Source of the DNA: Chryseobacterium phosphatilyticum
GTDB taxonomy: Bacteria; Bacteroidota; Bacteroidia; Flavobacteriales; Weeksellaceae
Length of the DNA stretch: 64,000 bases
Direction: 5' to 3'
NCBI RefSeq assembly: GCF_002899825.2
Contig: NZ_PPED02000001.1
Location: 372,001-436,000, forward strand
The position numbers and the translations under genes are program-made. How positions within the stretch are numbered: the first letter of the stretch is position 1; each line of letters opens with the position of its first letter. Shown in pieces: positions 17,823 to 28,900 of this stretch. A model generated the notes under the pieces. That model worked only from the letters and a program-made list of their open reading frames with translations, did no database searches and was not told where the DNA came from.

Positions 17823-18406
17823 AAATTAATTTTAATAAAGACAATGGTCTGGTTCCGGTGATTATTCAGGACAACACAACGCTTCAGGTTCTGATGCTGG
17901 GGTATATGAATGAGGAGGCTTTCAAGAAAACAGAACAGGAAGGAATCGTTACTTTTTTCAGCCGTTCCAAAAACAGACTCTGGACAAAAGGAGAAGAATC
18001 GGGTAATTTTTTAACGGTAAAAAGTATTGACATCGATTGTGACCAGGATACCATTTTAATCAAAGCAACTCCAACCAATGTAGTTTGTCACACCGGAAGT
18101 TTCAGCTGCTTTGGAGAGAAGGCTCCAAAAGGCTTTTTATACGAGCTGGAAGAAAAGATCTCTCAAAGAATTGATGATAAAACAGAAGGATCATATACCT
18201 ATTCACTCTATCAGAGAGGAATCAATAAAGTGGCTCAGAAAGTGGGAGAGGAAGCTATAGAAGTGGTTATTGAAGCTAAAGATGACAATGCTGAGCTTTT
18301 TAAAAATGAGGCCGCTGATTTGATGTATCATTTTTTAATCCTGTTGAAAGCGAAAGGTTTCTCTTTGGAAGATATAGAAAAGGTTCTTCAGGAAAGAAAT
18401 CATTAA
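17819..18406 (+). CDS. hisIE: Phosphoribosyl-AMP cyclohydrolase / phosphoribosyl-ATP pyrophosphatase
   Basis: A 195-residue fusion, for steps 2 and 3. The N-terminal HisI domain (1-105) has [35 protein letters not shown] and the zinc cysteines of the DCDQDT and CHTGSFSCF regions. The C-terminal HisE domain (about 110-195) has [20 protein letters not shown] and a helical nucleotide-binding bundle. Last gene of the operon, ending at the terminator 18405-18436. All eight proteins needed for the pathway from PRPP to histidine are therefore present in one transcript. Confidence 0.97.
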   Translation: MKINFNKDNGLVPVIIQDNTTLQVLMLGYMNEEAFKKTEQEGIVTFFSRSKNRLWTKGEESGNFLTVKSIDIDCDQDTILIKATPTNVVCHTGSFSCFGEKAPKGFLYELEEKISQRIDDKTEGSYTYSLYQRGINKVAQKVGEEAIEVVIEAKDDNAELFKNEAADLMYHFLILLKAKGFSLEDIEKVLQERNH

Positions 18407-18436
18407 AACCTTTGAATATTTCAAAGGTTTTTTTGT
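18405..18436 (+). terminator. his operon terminator
   Basis: Stem AAACCTTTGAA (18406-18416) / TTCAAAGGTTT (18420-18430), loop of 3 nt, followed by T-run. Immediately after the hisIE stop. Confidence 0.85.
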
Positions 18437-19012
18437 GTAAAATAAATAAAGTTAATGATTTTCAAATCTACTTTGGTCGCACATTATGATGATGAGTAAA
18501 TTATTAAAATTTATTAAAAATTTATTAAAGATGTTGAATAAATCATTATCTTTAGTGAAAACAATAATTATGAGAAACCTGACTAATTTAATCCCATTGC
18601 AACGTTCTCCGGACGATAATTTCCTCAGTTTTTTTCTTACATCAGTTATAATAGAAGATAGAACAAGTTTTTTGGGATTTTGATAATAAAAATATTCCAG
18701 GCTTTTATTTACCTCACTGAACAACTGAGTTCTTTTCATATTACATGTGTTTTTATGACCTTCATCCATTGAAGCATAAAACAGAAATTGTAGTTCAGAC
18801 TATATACAGCCAGCTTTTTGATGGCTGGAATCATCAGTTCTGTACAACAGAATGTTATTTGCCTGATCTGATTGATCTTTCTGATGGTTTTATCGATGAG
18901 TCATGGCAAAAGGATCGTTAAAATAATGAGTTCTGTTCATTCTTCATGTAGAATAGTTCCTTTTTTTAATGGCAATACTCAGTCAACACCTTAATTATAA
19001 AATTTTCTGATT
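18437..19012. other. 576-bp intergenic region between his and giant operon
   Basis: AT-rich stretch. It contains one short coding-like ORF (18745-18921, listed separately) and low-complexity ORFs on both strands at 18452-18769 that do not look coding. No TAnnTTTG element with convincing position was found ahead of the 19013 start, so the promoter of the giant operon is not identified. Confidence 0.5.
18745..18921 (+). CDS. Possible small protein or gene remnant (58 aa)
   Basis: An ORF just under the usual size cutoff, MCFYDLHPLKHKTEIVVQTI then YSQLFDGWNHQFCTTECYLP and DLIDLSDGFIDESWQKDR. Its composition (Trp, His, acidic, few runs of Lys/Ile) looks more protein-like than the surrounding AT-rich sequence. 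The frame is closed upstream by a TGA at 18718-18720, and no ribosome-binding site or clean promoter is visible. It could be a real small protein of the giant operon region or the tail of a decayed gene. I do not recognise it. Confidence 0.3.
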   Translation: MCFYDLHPLKHKTEIVVQTIYSQLFDGWNHQFCTTECYLPDLIDLSDGFIDESWQKDR

Positions 19013-22000
19013 ATGTCTGATAAGAAAATACAACAATACTTATTGGCAAACCACCTGAAACCTCTTATTATCTTCAGATTTGATGATGAAGGGGCTTCAG
19101 AGTGTTTTGGCGTTTTTGTAGGAAGTAAAAAATCTCGATCTGCCGGAGATCAGGATTTTAATGATCTTGTCCTCCAAAATAGAGACGGACAGAGTTTCCG
19201 GTTGCTTAAATGGTATAACGAAACCCCTTTATGGATTCTTCCATTGATTGAAACCAAAGAAGGTTATGATCTGAATTACAATGAAAACATTGATTTTCCA
19301 AGTGTGGTAAAATCCGGTTTTATAAGTATAGTTGCTCATAAGAAACAGGACGGTGATCCTGACTGGAAAAAATATTCAGATCTAGCGATCAATACAAAGG
19401 TCAACTTCAGTCACTATCTGAATATTAAAACAAAAGGATTCAGCACCCATAATTTTTCTGAATATAAGATTATTGATGAAAAGCTTTCAAACGAGAGCAT
19501 TAAAGTATGGTTTACTGAAGCAGATAAGATTGCAACGACTGACCGACTGATCATATTTAAGGGTATTGAATGTGAGATCGTCAATAAAAAGGGAAAAAAA
19601 CTTGATTTTGATATCTGGTTAGGGATAAGAAATAAAGAAGATGACAAAGAGAAACAGAACAAAATCTTTTTATCCATTAATTCTGAAAATCGAAATGACA
19701 GCATTCAGGAAGCAGGTACAGATTGTCCAATCGTTTGGAAAAAAGGAGGACTTAGAGATGATAGTATTTTTCCCGATCTCAGAACTGATACCTTTTCTTT
19801 AAATAATAATAAACTGGCTCTGGATCATTATAGCTCCAATGAGAATGATCTTTCGTATAACTTATCACTTATTGACTACAAAGAAGCTTATCTTGATGTA
19901 GGTAATCATTATTCATGGTTTATTAAGGAAGGAGGTGAAGGAGGAAGTGGACAGTATTTGTATCCTTTTTTTAAATACATGACCAGTATTAATGATTCTA
20001 TACTGAAGGGTTTTGTACTCAGCAGTTATAATCTGATTTATTTTTTCCAAATCAACAGATATCAGCAACAGAACTTTAGTAATACGGTGATCTCGTGGCT
20101 TACCGGGGCTGTTAAATATGAACTGTTAAATGAAACATTCAAAAAGGTTGCTTTCTCGCGGTCTATTGCCGATCGGGCAATGCAGGAGAGTCTCACTCCG
20201 GAAATTAAAAATTTCGAATTCTCCAATCTGAACCAGATTATCCTTGAGCACGCTGTTACCAATAAAAATGTCTCATTCACAGCTATAAGACGTTTGAACA
20301 ATCCTGTGAAATTAGTAAAAAGTATAGAGGGACTTGATTCCTCAATCTCTAAAAATCACGATATATATCTTCCTAACTTTAAACAAAGTACAACAGACAG
20401 GAAACAGAGTATCCTTACAGAAGACCATAAAAAACTGAGTATTTCCAATGTAAATTTTATTGCGGATGATATTTTAAGAACCAATGACAACGGAACATTT
20501 TTCGCCTTCAGCATAGAAAAAAAAATTGCGGGAACTCAATTGTCTGGTTTTGTGAATGATGGTTCTTTTTCATTTGATTTAGATAGCAACGAAAGCATTC
20601 AGGGGAGAATGTATTTTTCTCTCCAGCTTCAGAAAGCACAAAAACCTTTGTATTTATGGGAATGGTATAAAGATCTGGAAAAGAAGGATACTATAGTTCC
20701 ATGTTACTCTATTGAGGATTTTATATTACCCGTCAAAAATATAAGACCATTATCTACAGACCTTTCTGAACAGGAACGGTATATTGCAGATGATGATAAC
20801 AGTTCGCTGGCAAGCACGGGTACCATTCGATCAATACCTCCACTCATTATTCCTGTGTCTGATTTTAAAAGTGATCAGAAATATTTTCTCTCATTAAGCG
20901 AAAACACCAATGTAGGACAGGATTTTAATTTTTCTGCAGAATTGCAGTGCACACATAATAAACCATCCCGGAATCCCGAACAAGGTAGCTTAGAAGTAGT
21001 CGTATTAGGGCATCAACCACAGACGGCAATGAAAATTAAAACTCCTTTTGGTTCTGTCCCTCAATATGACAATGGTAAATGGGTTGTGGCCAGAAAAAAT
21101 AATTTATCTGCGGATGGAAGTATATGGGAGATCCTCAATAATACGGAAAATGAAGAGATCATTGTTACGCTTCCACCTCAGGTGATGGGTGAAGCTTTCC
21201 GTAAGACTGATAAAGATGGAAAATATTACAATAATGTTATTGCAGGAGAGCCTGTAGATGATCAGAAAGTACAGTTTAAATTCAGTCCACCGGCAGAGCT
21301 GCATATATCAAACGAACAACTGAATCGTCAGATGGTTACTGCACCATGGAATATACAGCATTTATTCGGGACTTATGGAGACTCTAATCCCGGATTAAGG
21401 TTGCTGAAAGCACAGTTTGAATTGCTCTATGGAATGAGCGCTGAATTTGAAAATAAGGAAGCTTTTATTGCAGAGCTTGAAAATAAATTAGGCCAGCTGG
21501 TAAAAGCTCCAAGAGGAAGAATTGTATGGGAGAGCAACAAGGATCAGACATATGCATTTAATAAAGCCTATTCTGTTTTTATTCAGACCTTACTGCTTTT
21601 TAATTCGCGATTGGCGATTTATGAAGTTTCTGCTCAGGATAAATTTCAGCCTGTAAAATTTACGAAAGGGATCAATTATTTTTTCAGAACAGACTATATC
21701 GAAGATCCTTCTATAGTTGAAGAGGTTGAAAGGAAAAAGCTTGCAAAGAGAAAAGGAGCAAAGCTAAAATGGCCTTTTATAGACAAAAACGGAAATCAGG
21801 TGGTCCCGGACTACCTCAAAGAAATTCATGAAAAGTATCACTCAGATAATGGACTGGCAGGAGGATTTCATTTTGGGTTTGAGTCATTGGCAATATACAA
21901 CGAACTCTGGACCACAGGGTATAAAAAAGGTTCGTCCTCAGGTGAAATAGAAAATATCGCTTTTAGCTCACTGGGAGGTTATGGAAAACAGGTCGCCCGT

Positions 22001-25000
22001 TTTGCCAACGATAAATCTATCATTAAATCAACAACGACTCTGGGACGTACTCATTTTTATGCTGTGGAAAGAATCGGAAGAGTCGGAGTACTTTGGAATA
22101 AAGCTAAACATGTTATAGAATATGAACGAACTGTAGTTCCATCTGAACAGTTTTCGCATACAGAAAATACAGGTCGCGTTATTATGAGGAAGGTCCGTGA
22201 ATTTGTAGAAATTTTGGAACCTGAAAGAAAGTATCCTGAATTCGGAGCAGATCCTGCTGACTCAGGTTCTGTTTTAGGAAGTCACTTTAAATCCATAAAG
22301 ATTCCGGTATCATCAACCTGGGGGAGAGATATTGTACGGGATAATAAACCTGTTGGATGGGAAGTTCCGCTCTGGAAAAAAGATATAGATTTTACGATTT
22401 ACCCGTTTCCACAGATTATGCTTGCTGCATTGCCTTCAAGAGAATCTCAACTAAAAGAAGTCTTGTATAACCTCGCTAACCCTGATGATCTTTATTTTTA
22501 TACTGATGTGACGGAGACAACAACGGCTATTACAGATAGCTGGAAAAGTGAGGTGAATGTAGATTATACCTTGCAGCCGTTTGAAAATATTTATTTGGGT
22601 GCTTCGCCCTGTCTGGATTATAATGATCCTAAATTAATCAACACACAAATTCCTTCTCCTTTGGATGTTTTACCAGGTTTTGAAAGGTTTACTTTCAAAA
22701 TATTACCTTCCGATATACCGATTTCTGCAAATGGTGCTTATAATAATGATTCCAATGTAGTAGGTAAATTGCGGACGGTTACCATGCAGAGGAAGCCTGC
22801 AGCTAAGGTGGATCAGAATGGAAAACCAATTGACGGATACATCACAGCTGAACAAATCGGTCATAGAACGAAATTTCATACATTTTTAAAGGAAAATGTG
22901 AATGGCTATACAAAAGGGATAATAGCCGCTTTGAAAAGTCCTGATTTAAAAATTGAGAGAGAAAAGGGAAAAGTCACTCAACAGATCAGAAAAGATATTA
23001 TTGCCCATTTTTCTTCTATTAGTAATGGAATCCGTGTTGATTCTTTCAAAGACTTAACAGCTAACATTAATGCAAAACCTGAACTTAGATATTTAAATTG
23101 GCCACCCAATGATTACAATATTGATTCTTTTAATACCGCAAGAAGAGGCGACTGGGAAATTCCTACCGCAGCACTTTGGTTTCAATTAACCAAAGAACTG
23201 GATGCAGGGATAGGAGCTATCGACAAAAATTATACAGTACTGTTTAAAGAAGCCAAAAAAGAATTCGATCAGCTTATTCAGGAAAATCCGCTTTCAGACC
23301 TAAAAGAGACTATTCTGCAAAGAATTGAAGCTTTTGAAGCTAATATTACTGATCTGAAAAGCCATCTTGAGATAAACCTTAATCAGTTCAATGGGGTGCT
23401 GAGTTCAGAGGCTGATAAAATAAGGTTGTTTCTTGAGCATAATTACAGTAAAATTGACGAGGAATTGGCGGGCCACATCAATAAAGCTCAAAGCAGCATA
23501 GATGAAATTACTGACCCCGGAATCACTTTAGATAAATTTAGGACTGACATTCGTGATAAAATCCTTACCAATATCCAAAGCTTTATAAAGAAGTTAATTG
23601 AAAATATTAACATTAATAAAAACATTAAAGACCAGATCAATAATGAGATAACAACAATTATCAATAAAAAGCTAAAGGAAATATCAGACTATCTGTTTAC
23701 ATTGAAACCAGCAGATTTTAAGCTGGAAGAGGCAAAAAATGAGATAAAAAAATCATTACGGGACTCATCGACAGAGCTTAAAAGTGTATTATCTGATCTT
23801 AAAAAAGAGCTGGCCGATAAATTGGTCACTACTTCAGAATTATTTTCTGATGGTATAAAAGATATTACAAAAGGATTCGGAGAACTATTAGAGGCTGAAT
23901 ATATAAAAATCCTCAAAATGATTCAGGTTTTTAAAGATAAAATAAATAAACCTGAGGCCAGTCTCAAAGAATCTGTTAACCAGTTTTTTGAAGTAAATGC
24001 TGAAAATAAATTTGTAATGGTTCAGGAAATCCTGAATAACCTTATTCCTGAAATCCAAAAATTTCTGATTAAAGACTATCAGCTTAAAGCCAATCTTCCC
24101 GTTCCTCCGGTAGCTCATCTTTTTAACAAGCTAAATGACTGGATTAAGGAACAGATCAATGATTTGAAATCATTTCTCAACAAATTAAAAGAAAGTAGGG
24201 ATCTCGCCGAACTTGAGAAAAAAATTGATGAACATTATGGATATCTTAAAAATATTTACACAGAGCTTAATGATTTAGAAGAAGCCATCAAAAAAGGAGA
24301 TACCAACACGATCATTAAAAACGCCAATGAGCTGTCGCAGGCCATCAATAAGGATTTTGGGGAAGTAATCGGTGAGGTGACGAAAGGATATTATCAAGCC
24401 GTGGATCTAAGAAATAGTTATGCTGACCTCGATAAAGAGATTCAGAATACACTCTTTAATTATCGTTCGGTATTTGAAGACATCAAAGCTGTGGATCTCG
24501 GTTTCAACAGAAAGACGATTGAGCTTGTCTGCAATTTTAAAGAAAATATGGCGCCCCGGCTACTGCTTACTCCCGTAATGGGAAAACTTAAAAAAATGAA
24601 TGAAGGACTGGACGCAATGGGGATCAGTATTCCCTATGCAGGACTTGAAGATAAGTTTGTAGCACCGCTTAAAGAATGGGGGACTCATTTTGCAAATTCT
24701 TTATCTCAGCAGTTTCCGATATCCAATCTGTTAAACGATATCGGAGGGATGAAATTTGACCATCTTTTTCCGTTTTTAAAATCAGATGATGCTTTTTTCA
24801 AAGCGGTTAAAATTACCCACGACCTAGATAAAGAAGCCATGAAAGCTTGGGTTAAGGCCGATGTGGATTACACTTTTACCGGTGACAATACCTTTATGAC
24901 GATAGGCCCGGTAAAGGTAACAATGCTTAAAAATGCCAGAATCCTTGCACAGGCTAATGAGTCGATAGATATTGATAAAAACAGACAAAGTGAAAATACG

Positions 25001-25927
25001 GGTTCATTAAAAGCTACCTTTGAGATTTCTCTCTCAGGAACTCCATTAATGTTATTTAAAGAAACGGTAATCAGTTTCAGAAACGGCAAATACGATTTTG
25101 ACCTCGACCCTGCCAGAATGGAGATGCCTGGCTTATTGAAACTACTTACTGACGCATCAAAAAAAATAGAAACCACAGCTCCGGCAAAAGGAGAGAAAAG
25201 TTCACCCTTCAAACTGGAAATTCTGAAAGTAAAACAGCAGATCGGTGGAAAAGATTTTGAATTACCCATAGGAGCAAGAGCAAGCTTAGACCTTCCACCT
25301 CTTTCGATTGGAGGAGGACCTACGTCGATCTCTAATTTATCTTTTGGAGGAAATTTTATCATGAAAGCAGTAGATGATTCTGATCAGAAGAATTTGAAGC
25401 TGGACTTTTTGGTAGGACTAGGTTTTTATCTTGGTAAGAAAGAACTTCCATTCAATTTTACGGCATTCATTCTTGGTGGAGGTGGATATATTGACTGTAA
25501 TTTCCGCTATAAGCCATCAGAAAACAATTCAATACAGGTCGATTTCGTCATGAGTGTACACGCCAGTGCAGCTTTTGCTATAAGTGCAGGATGGATCAGC
25601 GGAGGAATTATAATACTGGCAGGCGTTGAGTTACAATATAAAAGTGGTGCCTCAGGAAGTACAAGAATCGAAATTTTTATTGCCATCATAGGAACTGTAG
25701 ATATTCTCGGCTTAGTTTCCGTATACCTCAGTCTGCGCCTGGCAATCAATTATCTCAGTGATGGTAACGGAACCGTATTGTATGGAACGGGTACCGTCAG
25801 ACTTAAAATTAAAATCTGTGCATTTGTTACGATACGGGTGAACAGATCTTATACGATGATTCTGAAAGGCGAATCCAAAAGCGTTAGCAACAGCCGGTCA
25901 GAAGAAATAGCAACCTCCTTAAACTAA
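19013..25927 (+). CDS. Giant leaderless protein, unknown function (2304 aa)
   Basis: A 2304-residue protein of unknown function, first gene of a four-gene operon. It starts MSDKKIQQYL with no signal peptide, and lacks a T9SS tail. Residues 1-130 form a small beta domain with GDQDFNDLVLQ at 45-55, a DxDxNDL-type pattern like the Ca-binding signature of DUF4114 (similarity by eye). Residues about 130-1390 are mostly beta-rich with patches such as LGRTHFYAVERIGRVG and ERTVVPSEQF. Residues about 1395-1830 are a long helical, charged stretch predicted to form coiled coil. The last 470 residues are beta-rich; 2095-2285 alternate hydrophobic residues and Gly (IGTVDILGLVSVYLSL), a pattern suggesting oligomerisation or membrane contact. 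A rod-plus-head architecture is inferred. No enzymatic motif found. The start is supported by 5-nt spacing to the next gene downstream and ORF coherence. Confidence 0.9.
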   Translation: MSDKKIQQYLLANHLKPLIIFRFDDEGASECFGVFVGSKKSRSAGDQDFNDLVLQNRDGQSFRLLKWYNETPLWILPLIETKEGYDLNYNENIDFPSVVKSGFISIVAHKKQDGDPDWKKYSDLAINTKVNFSHYLNIKTKGFSTHNFSEYKIIDEKLSNESIKVWFTEADKIATTDRLIIFKGIECEIVNKKGKKLDFDIWLGIRNKEDDKEKQNKIFLSINSENRNDSIQEAGTDCPIVWKKGGLRDDSIFPDLRTDTFSLNNNKLALDHYSSNENDLSYNLSLIDYKEAYLDVGNHYSWFIKEGGEGGSGQYLYPFFKYMTSINDSILKGFVLSSYNLIYFFQINRYQQQNFSNTVISWLTGAVKYELLNETFKKVAFSRSIADRAMQESLTPEIKNFEFSNLNQIILEHAVTNKNVSFTAIRRLNNPVKLVKSIEGLDSSISKNHDIYLPNFKQSTTDRKQSILTEDHKKLSISNVNFIADDILRTNDNGTFFAFSIEKKIAGTQLSGFVNDGSFSFDLDSNESIQGRMYFSLQLQKAQKPLYLWEWYKDLEKKDTIVPCYSIEDFILPVKNIRPLSTDLSEQERYIADDDNSSLASTGTIRSIPPLIIPVSDFKSDQKYFLSLSENTNVGQDFNFSAELQCTHNKPSRNPEQGSLEVVVLGHQPQTAMKIKTPFGSVPQYDNGKWVVARKNNLSADGSIWEILNNTENEEIIVTLPPQVMGEAFRKTDKDGKYYNNVIAGEPVDDQKVQFKFSPPAELHISNEQLNRQMVTAPWNIQHLFGTYGDSNPGLRLLKAQFELLYGMSAEFENKEAFIAELENKLGQLVKAPRGRIVWESNKDQTYAFNKAYSVFIQTLLLFNSRLAIYEVSAQDKFQPVKFTKGINYFFRTDYIEDPSIVEEVERKKLAKRKGAKLKWPFIDKNGNQVVPDYLKEIHEKYHSDNGLAGGFHFGFESLAIYNELWTTGYKKGSSSGEIENIAFSSLGGYGKQVARFANDKSIIKSTTTLGRTHFYAVERIGRVGVLWNKAKHVIEYERTVVPSEQFSHTENTGRVIMRKVREFVEILEPERKYPEFGADPADSGSVLGSHFKSIKIPVSSTWGRDIVRDNKPVGWEVPLWKKDIDFTIYPFPQIMLAALPSRESQLKEVLYNLANPDDLYFYTDVTETTTAITDSWKSEVNVDYTLQPFENIYLGASPCLDYNDPKLINTQIPSPLDVLPGFERFTFKILPSDIPISANGAYNNDSNVVGKLRTVTMQRKPAAKVDQNGKPIDGYITAEQIGHRTKFHTFLKENVNGYTKGIIAALKSPDLKIEREKGKVTQQIRKDIIAHFSSISNGIRVDSFKDLTANINAKPELRYLNWPPNDYNIDSFNTARRGDWEIPTAALWFQLTKELDAGIGAIDKNYTVLFKEAKKEFDQLIQENPLSDLKETILQRIEAFEANITDLKSHLEINLNQFNGVLSSEADKIRLFLEHNYSKIDEELAGHINKAQSSIDEITDPGITLDKFRTDIRDKILTNIQSFIKKLIENININKNIKDQINNEITTIINKKLKEISDYLFTLKPADFKLEEAKNEIKKSLRDSSTELKSVLSDLKKELADKLVTTSELFSDGIKDITKGFGELLEAEYIKILKMIQVFKDKINKPEASLKESVNQFFEVNAENKFVMVQEILNNLIPEIQKFLIKDYQLKANLPVPPVAHLFNKLNDWIKEQINDLKSFLNKLKESRDLAELEKKIDEHYGYLKNIYTELNDLEEAIKKGDTNTIIKNANELSQAINKDFGEVIGEVTKGYYQAVDLRNSYADLDKEIQNTLFNYRSVFEDIKAVDLGFNRKTIELVCNFKENMAPRLLLTPVMGKLKKMNEGLDAMGISIPYAGLEDKFVAPLKEWGTHFANSLSQQFPISNLLNDIGGMKFDHLFPFLKSDDAFFKAVKITHDLDKEAMKAWVKADVDYTFTGDNTFMTIGPVKVTMLKNARILAQANESIDIDKNRQSENTGSLKATFEISLSGTPLMLFKETVISFRNGKYDFDLDPARMEMPGLLKLLTDASKKIETTAPAKGEKSSPFKLEILKVKQQIGGKDFELPIGARASLDLPPLSIGGGPTSISNLSFGGNFIMKAVDDSDQKNLKLDFLVGLGFYLGKKELPFNFTAFILGGGGYIDCNFRYKPSENNSIQVDFVMSVHASAAFAISAGWISGGIIILAGVELQYKSGASGSTRIEIFIAIIGTVDILGLVSVYLSLRLAINYLSDGNGTVLYGTGTVRLKIKICAFVTIRVNRSYTMILKGESKSVSNSRSEEIATSLN

Positions 25928-25932
25928 ACACC

Positions 25933-28900
25933 ATGGCAGATATAACATTACAAATGTGTTTTGACAGTTCATTTATTGACTTCAATATGGAAGATGGGGG
26001 CACTTTTTTACATAAAGTATCCCTGCTGTCAGTAGGAAACTCCTATCATAAAGATAATATTACTGATGATCAGATTAAAAATAAGTTTACCGATCTGAGA
26101 AAATTCTTATTACCCTGGAATCATTCTGATGAGAAATATCCGCCGACCCATCTGAGAGCATGGATGGTGGTTGAGGACAAAACAAAGGGAAAAATTGCAG
26201 ATCTCCAAAAAGTATTTGACTTTCCGATCAGCAACGTTGAAATCAATAATACTGTAACTGATCCTTTAAAAGAATATTATGAAAATCAATTGGAAGAACA
26301 GGTTCAGGATGGTGAAGTTGATTGTTTATTATATGAATTTAACCGGGAGATCGATATTGAAATCAATGAAGATTCTGAAATTCAAACTTCTCAGCATAAG
26401 AGAGGAAGGGTACAGGGAATGATTGCTCAAATGGCCCAAAAGCTGGCTCCTTATAATGAACAGCTCGGATTTTTATTTCTGTCAAATGAGAAAGACCTGG
26501 ATGAGGAAAAAGTCAAAGAGTTTTATGAGAATGAAGGGGGTGAATTGGTTTTTTTTCCTGTTTCTCATGAAGAAGAATCGGCGTGGTATACAACCTCAAA
26601 ACCGGAACCTATAAATGATTTCTTTAAGCTGATCTATAAAAAGGGAAACGAAACAGAAGGTATTCATATGACAAGATCTGTACTGACTCAGCCTACTAAA
26701 AAACCGGAATTAAAAGCTTCTGCCGGCAATATTACTTTAAGAGATGCCGGGAAGTTTATAGGTAAAGTAAAGATTGAGGTTGAACAGGACAATGACTGGA
26801 AATTAAATATAACAGATGAGCTGACAAACGTTTTGAATTTTATGGAAGTGTTTTGCCAAAATGCAACAATAAAAGAAACCATAAAGCAAGAAAAAGATAT
26901 AAAGAATGTATTTGAGTACTTTTTGAGACCTTTTCTGGATTTAGATTCTATAGAAAAAAAACCTGATGGCACTCAAAGCAGTGAATACTGGATGAAGATT
27001 GAAAAATTAATCATTGATACTGTTATTGCTAAAAATCAAAATTACCAAACAATTGAAGAAGATACCCAGGAAGCAAAAGAAAAATGTGACCAATATTTTA
27101 AAATTATAGATAAAAACCTCAGTGATCAGGATCACTACCGGAGAATAGAATGGATAATAGAGGAACTTTTCTTTGAGGGGCAGAATATATTCAACTATAC
27201 AATCTATAAGGACAATCCTGAATTATTTAAAAATACTATTGAAAAGCTGTATGCTGTACTTCTCAATAGCAGGAATCAGGCAAGTATAATCTCCGTGTTA
27301 GCAGGTTTAGATTTTTCGATGGTAAACCTTACTGACAATATAACGGGACTAAAAATTGAAAATGAAGCTTTAGTATATGAAGATGCCAATCCGAAAAATA
27401 GTAAGATCTTTCCTATCATTGAAATTTTGAATTTTGATATTTTCAGCCTCTTTAATTCTTATTTGCTTCATTACGGAAAAGTTGTGCCTGAAAGTAATCC
27501 CGCTCAGCCTCAGAAGTCACTTTTAGCCTACCTGATTAATGATAAATCATTTGATGATGCTGTTTTAAAAGATGAAATTGTAACAAAACTTACTGATTTG
27601 CTGATTACCGGGTCAGAAATACGTGAGACGAATCTACAGCTGATTTATTCTGAAAATAAGAAATTGACCAAACAGGTTACTGTAAATGAAATTGAGTTAA
27701 GAAATCTTCTTGGAAAAAGGATTAATTCGTTTGCAAAGTCGGAGGTAAGGCCTACATCAGATCAGGTTCCTGTCCGTATTCAGATCGGAACTCCAGGTCA
27801 GATAATTCCCGATATTACAGATGACTTATCAGATGAACTAAGCGGATATGTTGTGCTTAGTAAACGCAGCACAAACATCAATAACGAACAATTTGGAGAT
27901 TGGAAATATCATAATTGGGCTAAGGTTAAAAGGCAGCTTAAAGAATCAGTAGACAGCAATCCGCTCGAGGCCTCATTTTTAATTCCCGGCCAGCTTGCAA
28001 CAGAAAATGAAACCCAAAAAATATTTTTTGAGATCAGCAATGAAAAAGCTTCCCTTACAGCGACTCTGGAAGGTCTGAATAAAGGAATTAGTGAAGAAAC
28101 AACCGGAAGCGGGAAAAACCATTCTCAATTGATGTATTTGTTAGATGGAGATAAAACCCACTATCCTTACGGCTTAATCTATGGGTATAACTACCAATTT
28201 GCAGCATTTGCCGTTCTCAACAGCGGAGTTCTGCCTGAAGATCTGAGGGATAATCCGGAGGTGTTGAATGTCTTTAAAGAAACCGGGATTCAATTAACTC
28301 ATGAAGAAACAACTTCTTATCAATATCTCAGAACCAGGAATGTCTCTCCACCCAATCTCAGGTTGAATGAAGTACATCAATATCCAAAAGAACTGAATCC
28401 TCTGTATTTTGAATTGTTTCCTGAAGATCAGACAACGAGCAAACTGATTGTTGTCGGAGAAGGATTTAACGATGATTTTACCATTATTGCGGAAAAACCC
28501 CGAACCTCTTTTTGGGACTGTTATTCCTTTGTCAATAAAGGGAATATTCTTGCAGATATTGAGCCTTTTAAACTTTTTGACCCTAAAGAGGAACGCCTGC
28601 CGGTACAGCAAACACGTTTTATCGACTATATTGATCCTGCAGTAAGTAATACGTTATATATTGAAATTAAGGATCTGAATGGAGTAGCAGAACCTGTTTC
28701 TGCACAGTTTGATTATAATGGTAAAGCATATGGCATCAATGGACAGGAACTTAATTTAGAAAAATGCTCAAAAAAAATCACTGTACAATTCGATCCGAAG
28801 GCAAAGCACCTGATTTTTGATGAACCTAATGCGATAATCATTCTCAATCCCGGTTGTATTTATTCCATCAGAATATATAACCTGATCCCTATCAAATATT

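Noticed and set aside
18452..18769. Minus-strand ORF of 105 aa in the gap after the his operon
   Set aside because: Low-complexity (Ile/Asn/Phe/Lys-rich), overlaps the more protein-like plus-strand ORF, and shows no recognisable motif; taken as a chance frame in AT-rich DNA.
24868..25362. 164-aa minus-strand ORF inside the 2304-aa gene
   Set aside because: Complement of a clear coding frame, with Ser/Phe/Ile-rich composition typical of the antisense of coding DNA; no motif.
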